Program-made: the position numbers and the translations under genes | Assembly: GCA_951640165.1 (NCBI GenBank) | Contig: OX621250.1 | Span: 6,572,001-6,636,000 of the forward strand | Direction of reading: 5' to 3' | Length of the DNA stretch: 64,000 nt | From: Pseudoips prasinana | Lineage: Eukaryota > Arthropoda > Insecta > Lepidoptera > Nolidae | Shown: one piece after another, positions 50,041-60,527 of the stretch | Layout of the letters: each line of letters starts with the position of its first letter | Numbering within the stretch: the first letter of the stretch is position 1 | The notes under the pieces: model-generated | What the model was told of the DNA's origin: nothing | The model's database searches: none | What the model saw: only the letters and a program-made list of their open reading frames with translations

Positions 50041-50165
50041 TCATCATTATCATCATATAAGCCGAAAGACGCCCACTGCTGGACAAAAGCCTCCTTGCGA
50101 GGTCTTGCACTACTCGCATCTTCATCAGGCTTCCAGCGACCCGCTGGAAGCCGCTAGATCACAAG
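50041..50165 (-). mobile_element. RTE 3' end, internally rearranged
   Basis: ATCATATAAGCCGAAAGACG, CCACTGCTGGACAAAAGCC, then a short palindrome GGCTTCCAGCG/CGCTGGAAGCC at about 50128-50152 and a deletion relative to 59953. Confidence 0.7.
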
Positions 50166-50223
50166 AGTGTATATGAATAAAAACCGTTATTATTTTAGGT
50201 TAAATAAATAAAAAAATATATAT

Positions 50224-50500
50224 AAAACAAGATTTTTATTCACGTAGACTTTAAAAAGGCGCTTGTAAATAGTCAGAACATGTTTTTAGTAATATAGTTA
50301 AGTATACATAATTATTTCTTTTTACATATAGATATTTAGGTTTTTTTTTTATTTGTCCAGCAGTGGACGTCTTTCGGCTGATATGATGATGATGATGATG
50401 ATGATTTAGGTACACGAATTGTTAAAATATTTTTAAAATAGATTTCATAATAGTAATGATATTTAGCTACCTTGTATTAAGTTATTGTCAAGGTCAAATC
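50224..50500 (+). repeat. Family E copy 3, split by an RTE tail
   Basis: TTTTTATTCACGTAGACTTT, AGGCGCTTGTAAATAGTCAG, then after the insertion ATTTAGCTACCTTGTATTAA and GTTATTGTCAAGG. Confidence 0.7.
50341..50403 (+). mobile_element. 63-bp RTE tail insertion in family E
   Basis: ATTTAGG at 50334-50340 and 50404-50410 flanks a piece made of a T-run, TTTGTCCAGCAGTGGACGTC and (GATGAT)n. Copy 1 of family E reads TATTTAGGTACC without it. Confidence 0.75.
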
Positions 50501-50837
50501 ATAAATGTCGATATTCTGTAGGGTCGTAAAAGAGATTATAACTTAAATTAATACATAGTCTATCAAATGAAAACAATATTTAAAAATAGCTTTAAAATCC
50601 AACCGTGGCTAATTGTCATAAGACGAAATAATATAAGTATGCCTAAACGTATTATCGTCAATAGGAGATTATCCGCTATCAGGTAATGTAAACAATCGTC
50701 GCCAATTACCTACAGTAAAATCTGATATGGTCGATTATTAGTAAACATATAACGGACGATAACAGAACTGATATGCCTCAATGTAAACAAAAATACAGAA
50801 AACAAGGTAAAATATCGAAAATATAGAGACTGATGTG

Positions 50838-51052
50838 AATTTGCTGTGTGGTGACGGCTCCGAATACCAGAATATCACCTCCCCATTTTCAAAGGCGAAA
50901 GTTTGTGAGTGTGTATGTTTGTTACTTCTTCACGTCTAAATGGCTGGAGAAATTTAAATAAAATTTGGTATGGAGTTAGCTGACACCCTGGTTTAACATA
51001 TAGGCTTTAATTTATTAATTATAATGCGGGTAAAACCGCGGGGCACAGCTAG
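50838..51052 (+). mobile_element. R 5' end followed by Hel-1
   Basis: 50838-50886 is the R start (TTTGCTGTGTGGTGACGG, GAATATCACCTCCCCA). From 50887 a 5'-truncated Hel-1 (AAAGGCGAAAGTTTGTGAG) runs to CAGCTAG at 51052. Confidence 0.7.
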
Positions 51053-51119
51053 TATTTAATAAACGTCCGGCGAGGATCCGGAGTAGGCGCTATGGCATTA
51101 AGCTATATGAACAACAATG

Positions 51120-51311
51120 TAACTGTGCCCCGCGGTTTTACCCGCGTTAAACTTTATAAATTATAGCCTATGTGTTAGTCCAAGGTGTCAGCTAACTCCA
51201 TACCAAATTTTATTGAAATCGCTCCAGCCGTTTGGACGTGAAGAAGTAACAAACATACACACTCACACAGTCACACACTCACAAACTTTCGCCTTTATAA
51301 TATTAGTGTGA
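51120..51311 (-). mobile_element. Hel-1 copy
   Basis: A|TCACACTAATATTATAAAGG start on the minus strand at 51311; the 3' tip lost CTAG (AACTGTGCCCCGCGG). It forms an inverted pair with the Helitron just upstream. Confidence 0.8.
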
Positions 51312-51442
51312 TACAATACTACAACGCCCTTACGGAGAATTATTCAATTTATGCGTTCCCAGCTTTGAAATTTGTCTAATTAACAATTGAGTTTCGATTG
51401 GGTTATAAAATTAACCGACTATATTTAAAATATATAACCAAG

Positions 51443-51695
51443 TCTTCATCATTACAGCTAAATGAGTCCACTGCTGGACAAGCCTCCCTCAAGAATCGTC
51501 TTGGGGGGGATATGCCATAATCGCCACGCTTGGCAGGCGGGTTGGCGATCGCAGTAAGATGGTCATAGTAATCAGAAGGAAGCTGCTGCCCATCCTCTGG
51601 TAGATATTCCCTCGGGTCGACTTCTACGCCCCCCACGGGATGAGATGGGGTGATGATATTCTGATTCTGATATTTGTCGCCGTCACCACACAGCG
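51443..51695 (-). mobile_element. R family, best reference copy
   Basis: Near full length. A minus-strand frame is open: GGVEVDPREYLPEDGQQ, YYDHLTAIANPPAKRGDYG, ISPPRRF. Pieces of the same reading are seen in other copies. 5' start CCGTCACCACACAGC (reversed); 3' end GAGTCCACTGCTGGACAAGC (reversed). Confidence 0.75.
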
Positions 51696-51857
51696 GTGAT
51701 TAACCAAGTCTTAGCTAACAATAAATACCTAATTGCAGTTGACCTATTCACCAGAGGTCTTTCGAGCTATAAAAATAACAGAAAAAAAATCAATTTAATA
51801 TGTAGTGAATATTTACGATTCTTAATTTAGAAAACGACTATATGATTCATTTTATTT

Positions 51858-51962
51858 AAATCAGTGAATTACTAATTATTATTGTGAAGCTTTAATTAGC
51901 TAAATATCGAGTATATTTAGCTAATTAAAGCTTCACAATAATAATTAGTAATTCACTGATTT
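51858..51962. repeat. 50-bp perfect palindrome with 5-nt loop
   Basis: Arms 51858-51907 and 51913-51962 are exact complements around CGAGT. Pure AT-rich, no copy elsewhere in the window, no flanking duplication recognised. T-rich CTTAG repeats follow at 51963-52006. Confidence 0.95.
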
Positions 51963-53361
51963 TTTCTTAGATTTTTTTTTTTCTTAGGTTTTTTTTTTTT
52001 CTTAGATTACAGGGTGTTTTCTTAGTCATCTAGGCATATTTCTTTAGATAGATGGGAGTCCCCTATGATGCTGAGATGGATGCAGCTATATGTTTCTTTT
52101 TAGTATGAACTATTTATATTTACTAACAATATTTTTGAAGGAAATTGTTTACTATCACAGTATGGATTTTGTCTGAATTAAATATATTATCATTATTAGT
52201 ATAATGTAGGTCTCATAGTGCTCAACACATTTAGTACTTAACATTTAAATTTAAAAATCAGGGTGTATATAGCTATCTCGCTTGCGCTCATTATCCAAAA
52301 ATGCTTCTGATATTTAATAAAAATAAATGGTGAATATATCATTCTTTTTGTAACCGACTTCAGAATTAGTCAAATTTTTTCACAATTCATCTGTTTTTTT
52401 TTGTATGAATTACATGATTTCTTCTATGTTAGTGAACCGAAAGAATAACGGTTGTGAAGAATATGTTAAATGGCTTTTCATTTTAAATAGTATTTGTTTT
52501 TTTTTGTAAACTGATTGAAATATATGGCAAAGTAATTTCATTTAAACACAAAAAAGTGATACCAGTTATAATTAGATGTCCTATAAACATCTAAATTGCC
52601 TGCATTTATAATTCTGGGCTTTTACAACAAAAATACAACTTCTGTTTATTCTCTCTTAAAACCATAAAGAAAAAAAGGGTAAGTGCTTCCTTGGAGTATT
52701 TACTCACATAATGAGGTAATATTGGGCCTATAACATGCTCATTGCAATACTTCGCAGAAATGCTAAGTACAGACCACAGACTACATAACTTTCAACTTTA
52801 CAAACTTTCTTTGCAATATATATGTATCTTTACGCAATATTATTGAGACATTTTAGTCCTATATTCATAAGAAAGGATACCTTCACCACAAATACGAATT
52901 TAAAGCTTTACCGCACAACCAAAATACATTACCATATCAATATACAGACATACTGATGATAATACGTAAAATGACGCAATCGATACACAATAGTTATGCT
53001 GATTTGTATGCGTCGTCGACTTCCCGGTGTATAACGCCGAAAACTGTAACTACTTATTATATAATACTGTGAGAAAGCGTAGCCAACTCGCCAGTTTTAC
53101 AATTTAACTGAATCAAACCAACATTGTTGTCTTTACGGAAATATGTGTTCGTTTTCGCAGTTGGCATTTTGAATACCAAATGTTGAGGTAGGAACATAAA
53201 TGAATGCGAATTGAACGGTATGGGGAATCTTAATAGAGGCCTACTTGGCTGGTAGGAATGTGGTGTAGAAGCGTGACATGCCTTTGGATGCAGCCTGACA
53301 AACTATCTTGGCTCTTTGTATCATTGTCCCACTTTACTCTGGAGGGTAAGTCGGCCAAGAA
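51963..53361. other. Unannotated stretch
   Basis: 1.4 kb. Starts with repeated (T)n-CTTAG. No gene-like frame before 53258 and no repeat match noticed. Confidence 0.45.
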
Positions 53362-53515
53362 GAATATTGCCAGCCCATCCCGTCCTTTCACGTCATCTCA
53401 TCCCGAGGGGGGTGTAGAAGTCGTCCCGGAATATCTGCCAGAAAACGGGCAGCAACGTTTTTGAGTGAACAACAAACTGCGATCGCCAACCCGTCTGCCA
53501 AGCTGCCAACAAGTC
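53362..53515 (+). mobile_element. R family fragment
   Basis: GTCATCTCATCCCGAGGGGG, GGAATATCTGCCAGAAAACG, CTGCGATCGCCAACCCGTC. The 3' RTE-like end is missing. Confidence 0.65.
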
Positions 53516-53628
53516 TGCCTGTTTGACGTTATTAGGATTTTGATACAGTGAACAAGTAAGAGAGTAAATGGATATAAAGCTAGTATAAAGCTACGTTGCA
53601 ATGGATTCCAGCACATGTTGATTTACGG

Positions 53629-54023
53629 CAGGGTTTCTTAAAGTGGGGTCCACGGACCGGTGATTCGTAGCATGGGGTCCACAGTTATATAGTTAACTCG
53701 TGACATATTGATTAGTCAATTGTGTATTAAATACAGCATTTTTCATTAAAGCCACTAACTTGGAAAATCACGGCTTGTGCAATTCATGCTGTAACGCCGG
53801 GTTAACCAAAAAGTAATGATTTGCCTTAAATTGTAATCGCGATTGTAATCCGTGTCCATAATACATATATGATAATGTGTCAGATCGCGAAAGTTTAAAT
53901 TACAAATAAGTGATTTTTTTAAATATATTACTTGTTTTCTTCTGCTATAATATTCTTTAACAGGGGTCTGTGGGATTGGTTTAATTGTGAAAGTGGTGAC
54001 CGCAAAAAGTTTGAGAAACCCTG
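53629..54023. mobile_element. hAT MITE, 395 bp, 8-bp duplication
   Basis: Ends CAGGGTTTCTTAAA and, inverted, CAGGGTTTCTCAAA. ATTTACGG (53621-53628) and ATTTACAG (54024-54031) are an 8-bp duplication with one change. AT-rich interior without coding potential. A different hAT family from 37386. Confidence 0.85.
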
Positions 54024-54139
54024 ATTTACAGGGAAATGAGGAGGCTGACTATTCTTCTAAATTGACAGCAAAGGAAGGAGTCTAGCTGAATTTTGTACCA
54101 GATTACGTAGATTATACTCAACATTTTAAATAAAAACAT

Positions 54140-54524
54140 ATAGAAGTTGTCATTTCTCATACTCGGAAAGTAGTGTTTATTTGCTCCGAGTAGCGAGTGG
54201 AAGATGCTCTTTCCCACCTTTCATCTTAAGTTGGTTTTAGGTTGGGCTTGGATTCTTCAGTCTTGTTATAATTTTTTTAATTCTTAGAATTCTTTATGAA
54301 ACAGTTGGGAAACGCCGTTCTTATATTATTGTTATTACGTTTAATATTATGATATAAGAGCCATTCATTGCCATTGCATAAAGAAACATTAACACTCGAT
54401 CCATAAGAATTGTGCGCCAGCGCACAAGCTGTGTAAACAAATCCAGCTGTGTTTTTCAATAGCTACTTCAGTAAATAAGTTTTGATTTCCGTCCTATGCA
54501 TATCCTCCTGTAACACGTTTTATT
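54140..54524. other. F repeat fragment and unannotated DNA
   Basis: AAAGTAGTGTTTATTTGCTC and GAGTAGCGAGTGGAAGATG match 20992-21030. On the minus strand both copies read SLLGxNKHYFxSMRN, a weak hint of an old coding source. The rest is unrecognised. Confidence 0.4.
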
Positions 54525-54604
54525 AATGAATATCTTGGGACAACTAATATACCGCCTTCTGATCCCAAACTAGGCAGAGCTTGATACTCCTAAATACGTA
54601 CATT
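54525..54604 (-). mobile_element. SINE-B tail fragment
   Basis: ATATCTTGGGACAACTAATA and TTCTGATCCCAAACTAGGC, ending where Hel-2 starts. Confidence 0.6.
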
Positions 54605-54913
54605 TCTATACATATAATAAAATCGTAGGAAAGTCAAAACTGTACATTGAATATTTTTTTAAAAGGATACTTGGTGCGTGATCTATTATCGATTTTAGGA
54701 GGTTTTTAGAATTTTTGTCTGTGTGTCTGTTTGTCTGTATGTATGTCCGGGCTAAACTCAAAAAGTACTGCTTGGATTTACTTAAAATTGCATGAATATT
54801 ACTAAGAGGTCGGGTCAACATATACGCTACATATTATCATGCTATCACCTACGGGGGAAGAGCTGTGATAATTTATAAAATTTAACGCGGGTAAAACCGC
54901 GGGGTACAGGTAG
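54605..54913 (+). mobile_element. Hel-2 copy, 309 bp
   Basis: TCTATACATATAATAAAATC start, CGCGGGTAAAACCGCGGGG stem, ACAGGTAG end (CTAG mutated). Confidence 0.8.
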
Positions 54914-54917
54914 TTAT

Positions 54918-55010
54918 AGATAAATTACAACCAGAAAGAACAAATAATCGTGCTCATCACACAAAGAATTGTCTTAGGTCGGGTCGAACCCATGACCTCG
55001 GGATTAGCAC
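54918..55010 (-). mobile_element. SINE-C2 fragment
   Basis: AATAATCGTGCTCATCACAC, TCGGGTCGAACCCATGACC. Follows Hel-2, so Hel-2 may have gone into a SINE junction. Confidence 0.6.
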
Positions 55011-55122
55011 TGAGTAACCTAACCTAACCTCTAGACTTATTTCACAGATGGATGAAGTCATTTTCTTAATACAGACAACACATTTCATTCAATGCTTACA
55101 CACTACCAATACCGCCGACACT

Positions 55123-55388
55123 TACTTACTTATCCTACCCTAGGTGGTGCCCTAGGTTACCCTAGTGTCAAAGTTGTTCAAGCCGCTCATTAGGTCTCCG
55201 CCATAGTCTAATGACTACAACCGGGATCGACAGCTTAACGTGCCCTCCGAAGCAATGAGACGCTCACAAATTAAAGCTCTTTGGTGGTGGGTGACCATCT
55301 ATGGATTGACCGCGATCCTAGTTGCTTAACCTCGCCGAAAGCTTAACCGGGACCGGGGAAGCATCTAGCTATGAGCACCTTCAACCTT
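55123..55388 (-). mobile_element. 5S-SINE, near full-length
   Basis: GGTGGGTGACCATCTATGG and CTAGTTGCTTAACCTC (5S blocks reversed), GTTGTTCAAGCCGCTCATTA body, GGTTACCCTAGTGTC tail. Confirms the order head-body-tail seen at 5670. Confidence 0.7.
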
Positions 55389-55490
55389 ACTGGTAATTAA
55401 ATAAAGATGCCCATTAAGTTAAAGCTTTGTTCACAGACTTGCCAGTCGTTTTACGTAGATATAAGAAGAGATGGAATGATGATTTGGCTG

Positions 55491-55738
55491 AATAATAATA
55501 ATAAAATCTAGGGCAATGTAACACAGATCATCCTAGCCCCAAACTAAGCAAAACTTGTACTATGGGTACCAGGAGGAGATATACATACTTATATAGATAA
55601 ATACTTATATACATAGAAAACATCCATGACTCAGAAACAAATATACGTGCTCATCACACAAATATTTGCACTTACCGGGATTCGAACCCAGGACCACCAA
55701 CTTCGTAGGCAGGAGCACTACCAACTAGGCTACGGTGA
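55491..55738 (-). mobile_element. SINE-C, full-length
   Basis: TAGGGCAATGTAACACAGAT tail, GGGATTCGAACCCAGGACC B box reversed, AACTAGGCTACGGTGAG head. Confidence 0.85.
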
Positions 55739-55944
55739 GATAATCACATTGATTTATTATAATAATAAAGGTGAGGAAGTTTCAAACTCTGTCACTATGA
55801 CCACCGGCCACCTAGGGCGTATAACCCCGCCACAGGAGGAGCCCTATTTTTTATGTATTTATTTATACATTACTGTGTGAAAGACTGTTGCTGGTTTGAA
55901 AAAAAAATCTGTACTACAGGTCACCAGATCCACCACGTGGTTTA

Positions 55945-56330
55945 AGATAAGATAACTCTTTATTGTACACCAAAACATTACAAGATACAAGCTTTTAAAT
56001 GCTTAATCAAGTAAAACTAATTTCACACACACACACACTCCTGTTTTCAAAGTAGTAATCTCTACAACAAGGTAAACAGAGTTCTAGAAACTTATTCTCT
56101 CAATAAAACCAAATGTAAGCTCGGGGTGAAGGAGTGGTTACAGTAAATGATTATGCAGCCACTGAGAACATTTTACTTAAAATGTAAGTCTCAGAAACAC
56201 AAAGCGCGAATGTTCGCATATACGCACACACACACGCGCGCACATACATTAACACACACACACTACCACACAAATTTAATAAGTAATATGTATTTATTTT
56301 TCACTTTTTATGTTTGTTCTCAACATGGTA
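55945..56330 (-). repeat. LINE-like 3' end and (CA)n microsatellites
   Basis: AACTCTTTATTGTACACCAA at the left is the reverse of the AATAAAGAG tail type at 14826. (CA)n runs at 56022-56037 and 56223-56270, the latter interrupted by CGCGCG. Confidence 0.5.
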
Positions 56331-56815
56331 TTAATTTGAAAATTGAATCCATAATCCTAGAACCCAGGGGTGAAGGTCTGGTGATCTGTAATACACATAT
56401 ACCCACTTCAGACACCAACTCCTCACAAATTCAGATCAATATAGAAACGTGTTAATATAAAAAAAAAATTTACGAAGAAATAAACATTTTAATTTTTTTT
56501 TATTATTATTATAATTCAAAAAGCTGTCAGCACTAAATATAACTAGTTTATTACATAAACGTTTTTAAACAACTTTAGTATGGCACAAAAGTGTTTAATA
56601 CATAATCCGTTAAAATTCTCAAGCTTTTGTCACAACATTTGTCACATAACAGCAGTTTCTGACGCATAAAGATAAAACCACGCGCTAGAATTTAAACAAA
56701 GGAGACGTTTCGTATAACAATTGTTTATGGCTTCACATTTCATTGATTATATGTTATGAATACCAAGATATGTAGCAATGGGCTTACTACAAGAATGTAT
56801 TGACTTCTGAGCTAT
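56331..56815. other. Unannotated stretch
   Basis: No feature beyond A- and T-runs. Confidence 0.45.
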
Positions 56816-57029
56816 ATTTTTTTTTAAAGACAACGCCCGCATTAGGGTGACTAATCCCTGTGTCGCGGGGTACTTTACAAACACATAATTAGACGGACAT
56901 TAATTACATCCATACTCAGAACAACTATTTATGGGCCACACAAATAGCTGTCCGGCGCGGGACTCAAACCCGCGACACGAAGCGGTGAGGCGACTAGGCG
57001 ACTGTCTTAGCCGCTATGCCACACGAGCA
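56816..57029 (-). mobile_element. SINE-A copy
   Basis: T-run, AAAGACAACGCCCGCATTAG tail reversed, GCGGGACTCAAACCCGCGAC B box reversed, GCCGCTATGCCACACG head. GGCGACTAGGCGACTG is a small duplication in the head. Confidence 0.8.
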
Positions 57030-57146
57030 GTCGAATAATAAACTTATAGGTTGAATGTGTGTAAACGTTTTTGTAATTTTGAACCATATTTTTATATAAT
57101 ATTTATTTATTTTAATTTTTTTTTAAGATTGGGGGAAATGCTTTTT

Positions 57147-57225
57147 ATTTATGGGTCACGCAAATAGCTGTCCTGCAAGCGAATCGAACCCTGGACACGA
57201 AGTGGCGAGGCGACTGTCTTAACTG
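57147..57225 (-). mobile_element. SINE-A head fragment
   Basis: TATGGGTCACGCAAATAGCT, GCGAATCGAACCCTGGACAC, AGGCGACTGTCTTAACTG. Only the head and first body block remain. Confidence 0.65.
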
Positions 57226-57381
57226 ATGTCTATCGCAAAATATGACCACGTTACAGATTTTAACCTATGAAAATCATTGAGAATCGAACCAATTAGAGGC
57301 ATTGAACTGTAGAGGTCGTGCAGCTACGGGGCTACTTAGCGCGTTCTATTTAACTTTCCTTTTCGTAAACATTCCATTGTT

Positions 57382-57849
57382 TTGGGTTCAAGGCTCTGTG
57401 TTTACAAAGCTATGGAGTTTCCGATAACTGCGAGTGCGACTCGAGAACTAGTTAATATCACATTTATGTTTAGAGACAGAATTCGCAATACTGATGTAAG
57501 AGAGCGTTGTGGTGTGAAAGAGGATGTAGTCACAAAGATTGAAAAAGGAATGCTGGGATGGTTTGGCCATTTAGAAAGGACGAATGAAAGAAGATTGACC
57601 AAAGAAGTATACCTGGCCTGTGTGAATGGAACAACCGGAAGGGGCCGACCTCGTCGAACCTTCTCTGACCAGATCGGAGACGTTCTCAAGAAAGGGCAGG
57701 TGAGAAGTACCCTAAACCGGCGAGCATGTATGAAGAATATAATGACAGTAATTGAGGCAAAAGACGTGGTCAAAGATCGTGACAAATGGAAATCCGTTGT
57801 CTCTGCCTACCCCACTGGGAAACAGTCTATGTATGTATGTATGTTATAG
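57382..57849 (+). pseudogene. LINE2 reverse-transcriptase C-terminus
   Basis: An open 155-codon frame; family-like sequence starts near 57460 ([20 protein letters not shown]) and continues [57 protein letters not shown]. The GHLER...GRGRPRR...W layout is the typical end of RTE-like and related non-LTR polymerases; clade not settled. The catalytic domain is absent (5'-truncated), and the 3' end is (TATG)n. The first 25 codons differ in character and may be host flank. Other pieces lie at 27363, 39990 and 44061. Confidence 0.7.
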
Positions 57850-57884
57850 TTTTATTTAATAATTCAGGTAAAAATAATCCTACT

Positions 57885-58002
57885 TCCTACTAATATTATA
57901 AACTAGCTACCGGTTTCACCCGCGTTAAAGTAGTTTTGGAGTAATAGAGTAACAAACATACATCTATACTCACCAACTTTCGGATTTATAATATTAGTAG
58001 GA
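57885..58002 (-). mobile_element. Short Hel-1, inverted 5' tip beside it
   Basis: 57885-57902 TCCTACTAATATTATAAA is a plus-strand 5' tip; 57903-58002 is a 100-bp minus-strand Hel-1 ending TTATAATATTAGTAGGA. The two tips form an inverted repeat. Confidence 0.65.
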
Positions 58003-58109
58003 TGTGTACCTCTAGCGGTTTTAGCAGTGCACGCCGGAATAGTTCGCAGATGGCAGATTTTTCCTACTTACTTGACACTTATCGTCATATTTTCGACAAT
58101 TTACACAAT

Positions 58110-58260
58110 ATCTCTATAAATTGTAGCCTATGTGTTATTTTGATGTATAAGCTATATTATTGTAAAGTTTCATGAAAATCCATTTAGTAGTTTTTACGTG
58201 AAAGAGTAACAAACATCCATCCATACTTACAAACTTTCGCATTTATAATATTAGTAGGAG
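58110..58260 (-). mobile_element. Hel-1 copy lacking the 3' end
   Basis: TCTATAAATTGTAGCCTATG, TACGTGAAAGAGTAACAAAC, GCATTTATAATATTAGTAGG. No hairpin. Confidence 0.7.
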
Positions 58261-58375
58261 TTTCATCTGAGTCAGTAAATTGCTTGAGCATTTTTCCTGT
58301 CGGTCTGAACTGCCCCTTTGTCGCTACGAATCTGAGAAGAATGCCTATGCATGCTACTCACATAGAGTAGAACAA

Positions 58376-58676
58376 CAAAAAAGACCAGCCAAGTGCGAGA
58401 CGGATTCGCGCACGAAGGGGTCCGTACCATTATCTATAAAAACGAGCAATAACTTCACATTTGTTTTATGGGGGCTCACATACAACAAATGTGAATTTTT
58501 GGCCCTTAAATATTTATTTTATTTAGTATTTTTTTTATAGCGTCATCAGAAATACATCATCTGTGAAAATTTCAACTGTCTAACTATCACGGTTAATGAG
58601 GTACAGCCTGGTGACAGACGGACAGACAGACAGCGAAGTCTGAGTGATAGGGTCCCGTTTTACCCTAAAAAGGTAA
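58376..58676 (+). repeat. Widespread lepidopteran repeat (GGCCAAGTGCGAG type)
   Basis: GACCAGCCAAGTGCGAGACG, GGGGTCCGTACCATTATC, then CATCATCTGTGAAAATTTCA, (ACAG)n and GGGTCCCGTTTTACCC. From memory this is a common insect dispersed repeat; its class is uncertain. Seen once in the window. Confidence 0.5.
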
Positions 58677-59095
58677 CTGTAAAATATTCGTAGAACATAT
58701 TATAAATTAAGAACATAATATGGTAAGGAAGTTTTACATGATTAAGTTACCACCCTGTAATGACACATGGATGTCAACGTCCTAACAATCCACATATTTG
58801 ACTAAGAAATGCCCGTAAGGGCAAGAGATCGATGGCAAACACATGACACATAAGCAACTACAGTTGAAGTCACGTCGGTACTTTGGACGTCCTTATTGCT
58901 AAAGCAGTACGAACGGTTTTCGTAGAGCAATTGTATCCATGGACGTGTCACTGACTTTACTATACTCACCTACAATGTACTTGGACTTCTTTGAAAACCA
59001 GACATGAATAAAACCCGAGACTATAAAATAAAAAATACTGGCCACATTTCAGACACCCTTTCCGGTTTACTAAGACGTGAGAGAATTTTTTAGTA
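58677..59095. other. Unannotated stretch
   Basis: No feature recognised. Confidence 0.45.
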
Positions 59096-59211
59096 CAGAC
59101 GACAGCATATCAAGCTACTCCAAACTGTCAAAATTTCCCCAATTAAAAGTGAACCTTATGGTTCTGTGATAAAGTTTTACAGATTTGGGTAGCTGGATGT
59201 GCTGGCGACTG
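59096..59211 (-). mobile_element. M1 copy, shortened
   Basis: 116 bp, TA at 59094-59095 and 59212-59213. About 20 bp of one arm and loop are missing. Confidence 0.85.
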
Positions 59212-59329
59212 TACATACGTACTAAAATATGAATAGTTTTTAATCATTAGATAAGGTGTACCATAAATAATGGACTGATCACAAACTTAGGATTTAAAAA
59301 AATGATAAAGCAAACCGATTCCATGATTA

Positions 59330-59613
59330 TCTATATATATAAAAATCAATGGCGCTTTTCGTTGTTATGTTATAACACTTATAACCCAACAACGCCTTTA
59401 CCGATTTGGCTAATTTTGGTCTTGAATTATTCGTGGAAGTCCAGGGAAGGTTAGTACGTAGAGAAAATTTAAAAAAAAGTCTTGAAAAAGTGTAAAATCG
59501 TAGTTTTTACTAGCTAGCAATTTAAAATATTTTTTAGTTTGAATAAATGAACTTAATAATCATTTTTTTACTACTATGCCTTATACGTAGCGGAGCACGT
59601 ACCGGGCCGCTAG
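59330..59613 (+). mobile_element. Hel-7 Helitron-type element, 284 bp
   Basis: A|TCTATATATATAAAAATC start and GTACCGGGCCGCTAG|T end, with GCGGAGCACGTACCGGGCCG before it. A single copy in the window. Confidence 0.7.
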
Positions 59614-59817
59614 TATTCTAATATGTTTTTTGACCCTTCATTAGACAATGGTAATTACCATCTCATTTTAAACTCTATCGAGTTATAATAAGAGCTAAAA
59701 CCGAATTATGAACATACGTTATGAGTGATTAAGGTTAAAACAGCAATAATTGCTCCGTAATGGCTGCTTTAAAACACATAACCGACTTCAACCTATCGTT
59801 ATATACATATATTATAC

Positions 59818-60527
59818 ATGGGCCCGTTGGCGTGCTTGGTAGATAGATGCTTGCTATTCACGCTGCAGGTGGTGGGTTTGACTCCCAACCAGGACACATA
59901 TTAGTGTGCATAACCATGTATGTTTGTCCTAAGTCTGCGTGTCATTATCTATCGTCATCATATCAGCGGAAAGACGTCCACTGCTGGACAAAGGCCTCCC
60001 CCAAAGATCTCCAGAATTGCAGGTCTTGCGCTGCCCGCATCCAGCGATTTCCAGCGACCCTTACAAGATCATCGGTCCAACTTGTGGGAGGCCTGCCCAT
60101 GCTGCGTCTTCCGGTTCGTGGTCGCGACTCGAGAACCTTTCTGCTCCAGCGGCCGTCGGCTCTACGAACTATGTGCCCTGCCCACTGCCACTTCAGCTTG
60201 GCAATTCTTACAGCTATGTCGGTTACTTTAGTTCGCCTGCGGATCTTAGCATTTCTGATTCGATCTCGCAGGGAAACTCCAAGCATAGCCCTTTCCATTG
60301 CTCTTTGGGTAACCTTGAGCGGCCTGATAACGCCCATAGTGAGCGACCACGTCTCTGTTCCGTAAGTCATCACTGGCAACACACACTGGTCATTATCTAT
60401 ATAAGTATGTTTTTACAAAAGACAGGTAGTATATGTAGTATATCAGTTATCTGGTTTCCATAGTACAAGCTCTGCTTAGTTTGGCATCCGATGACAGCGT
60501 GTGAATAATGTCCCAGGATATAATAAT
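59818..60527 (+). mobile_element. SINE-B split by RTE
   Basis: Head GGGCCCGTTGGCGTGCTTGG and body to TCATTATCTAT; resumes ATAAGTATGTTTTTACAAA to CCCAGGATATAATAATGG. Confidence 0.85.
59953..60389 (-). mobile_element. RTE LINE, 437-bp 5'-truncated copy
   Basis: TCATTATCTAT at 59942-59952 and 60390-60400 is a perfect 11-bp duplication. The minus-strand frame is open for about 140 codons: LPVMTYGTETWSLTMG, RAMERAMLGVSLRDRIRN, LKWQWAGHIVRRADGRW, GRPPTSWTDDLVRVAG, FWRSLGEAFVQQWTSFR. This is the C-terminal part of RTE-clade reverse transcriptase; the catalytic YADD region is upstream and lost. The uninterrupted frame and perfect duplication point to a recent insertion. Confidence 0.85.

Noticed and set aside
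57402..57785. 127-codon minus-strand frame
   Set aside because: Shadow of the LINE2 frame on the plus strand.
59847..60463. Plus-strand frames of 103-174 codons
   Set aside because: They are shadows of the minus-strand RTE reverse-transcriptase frame and of SINE-B.
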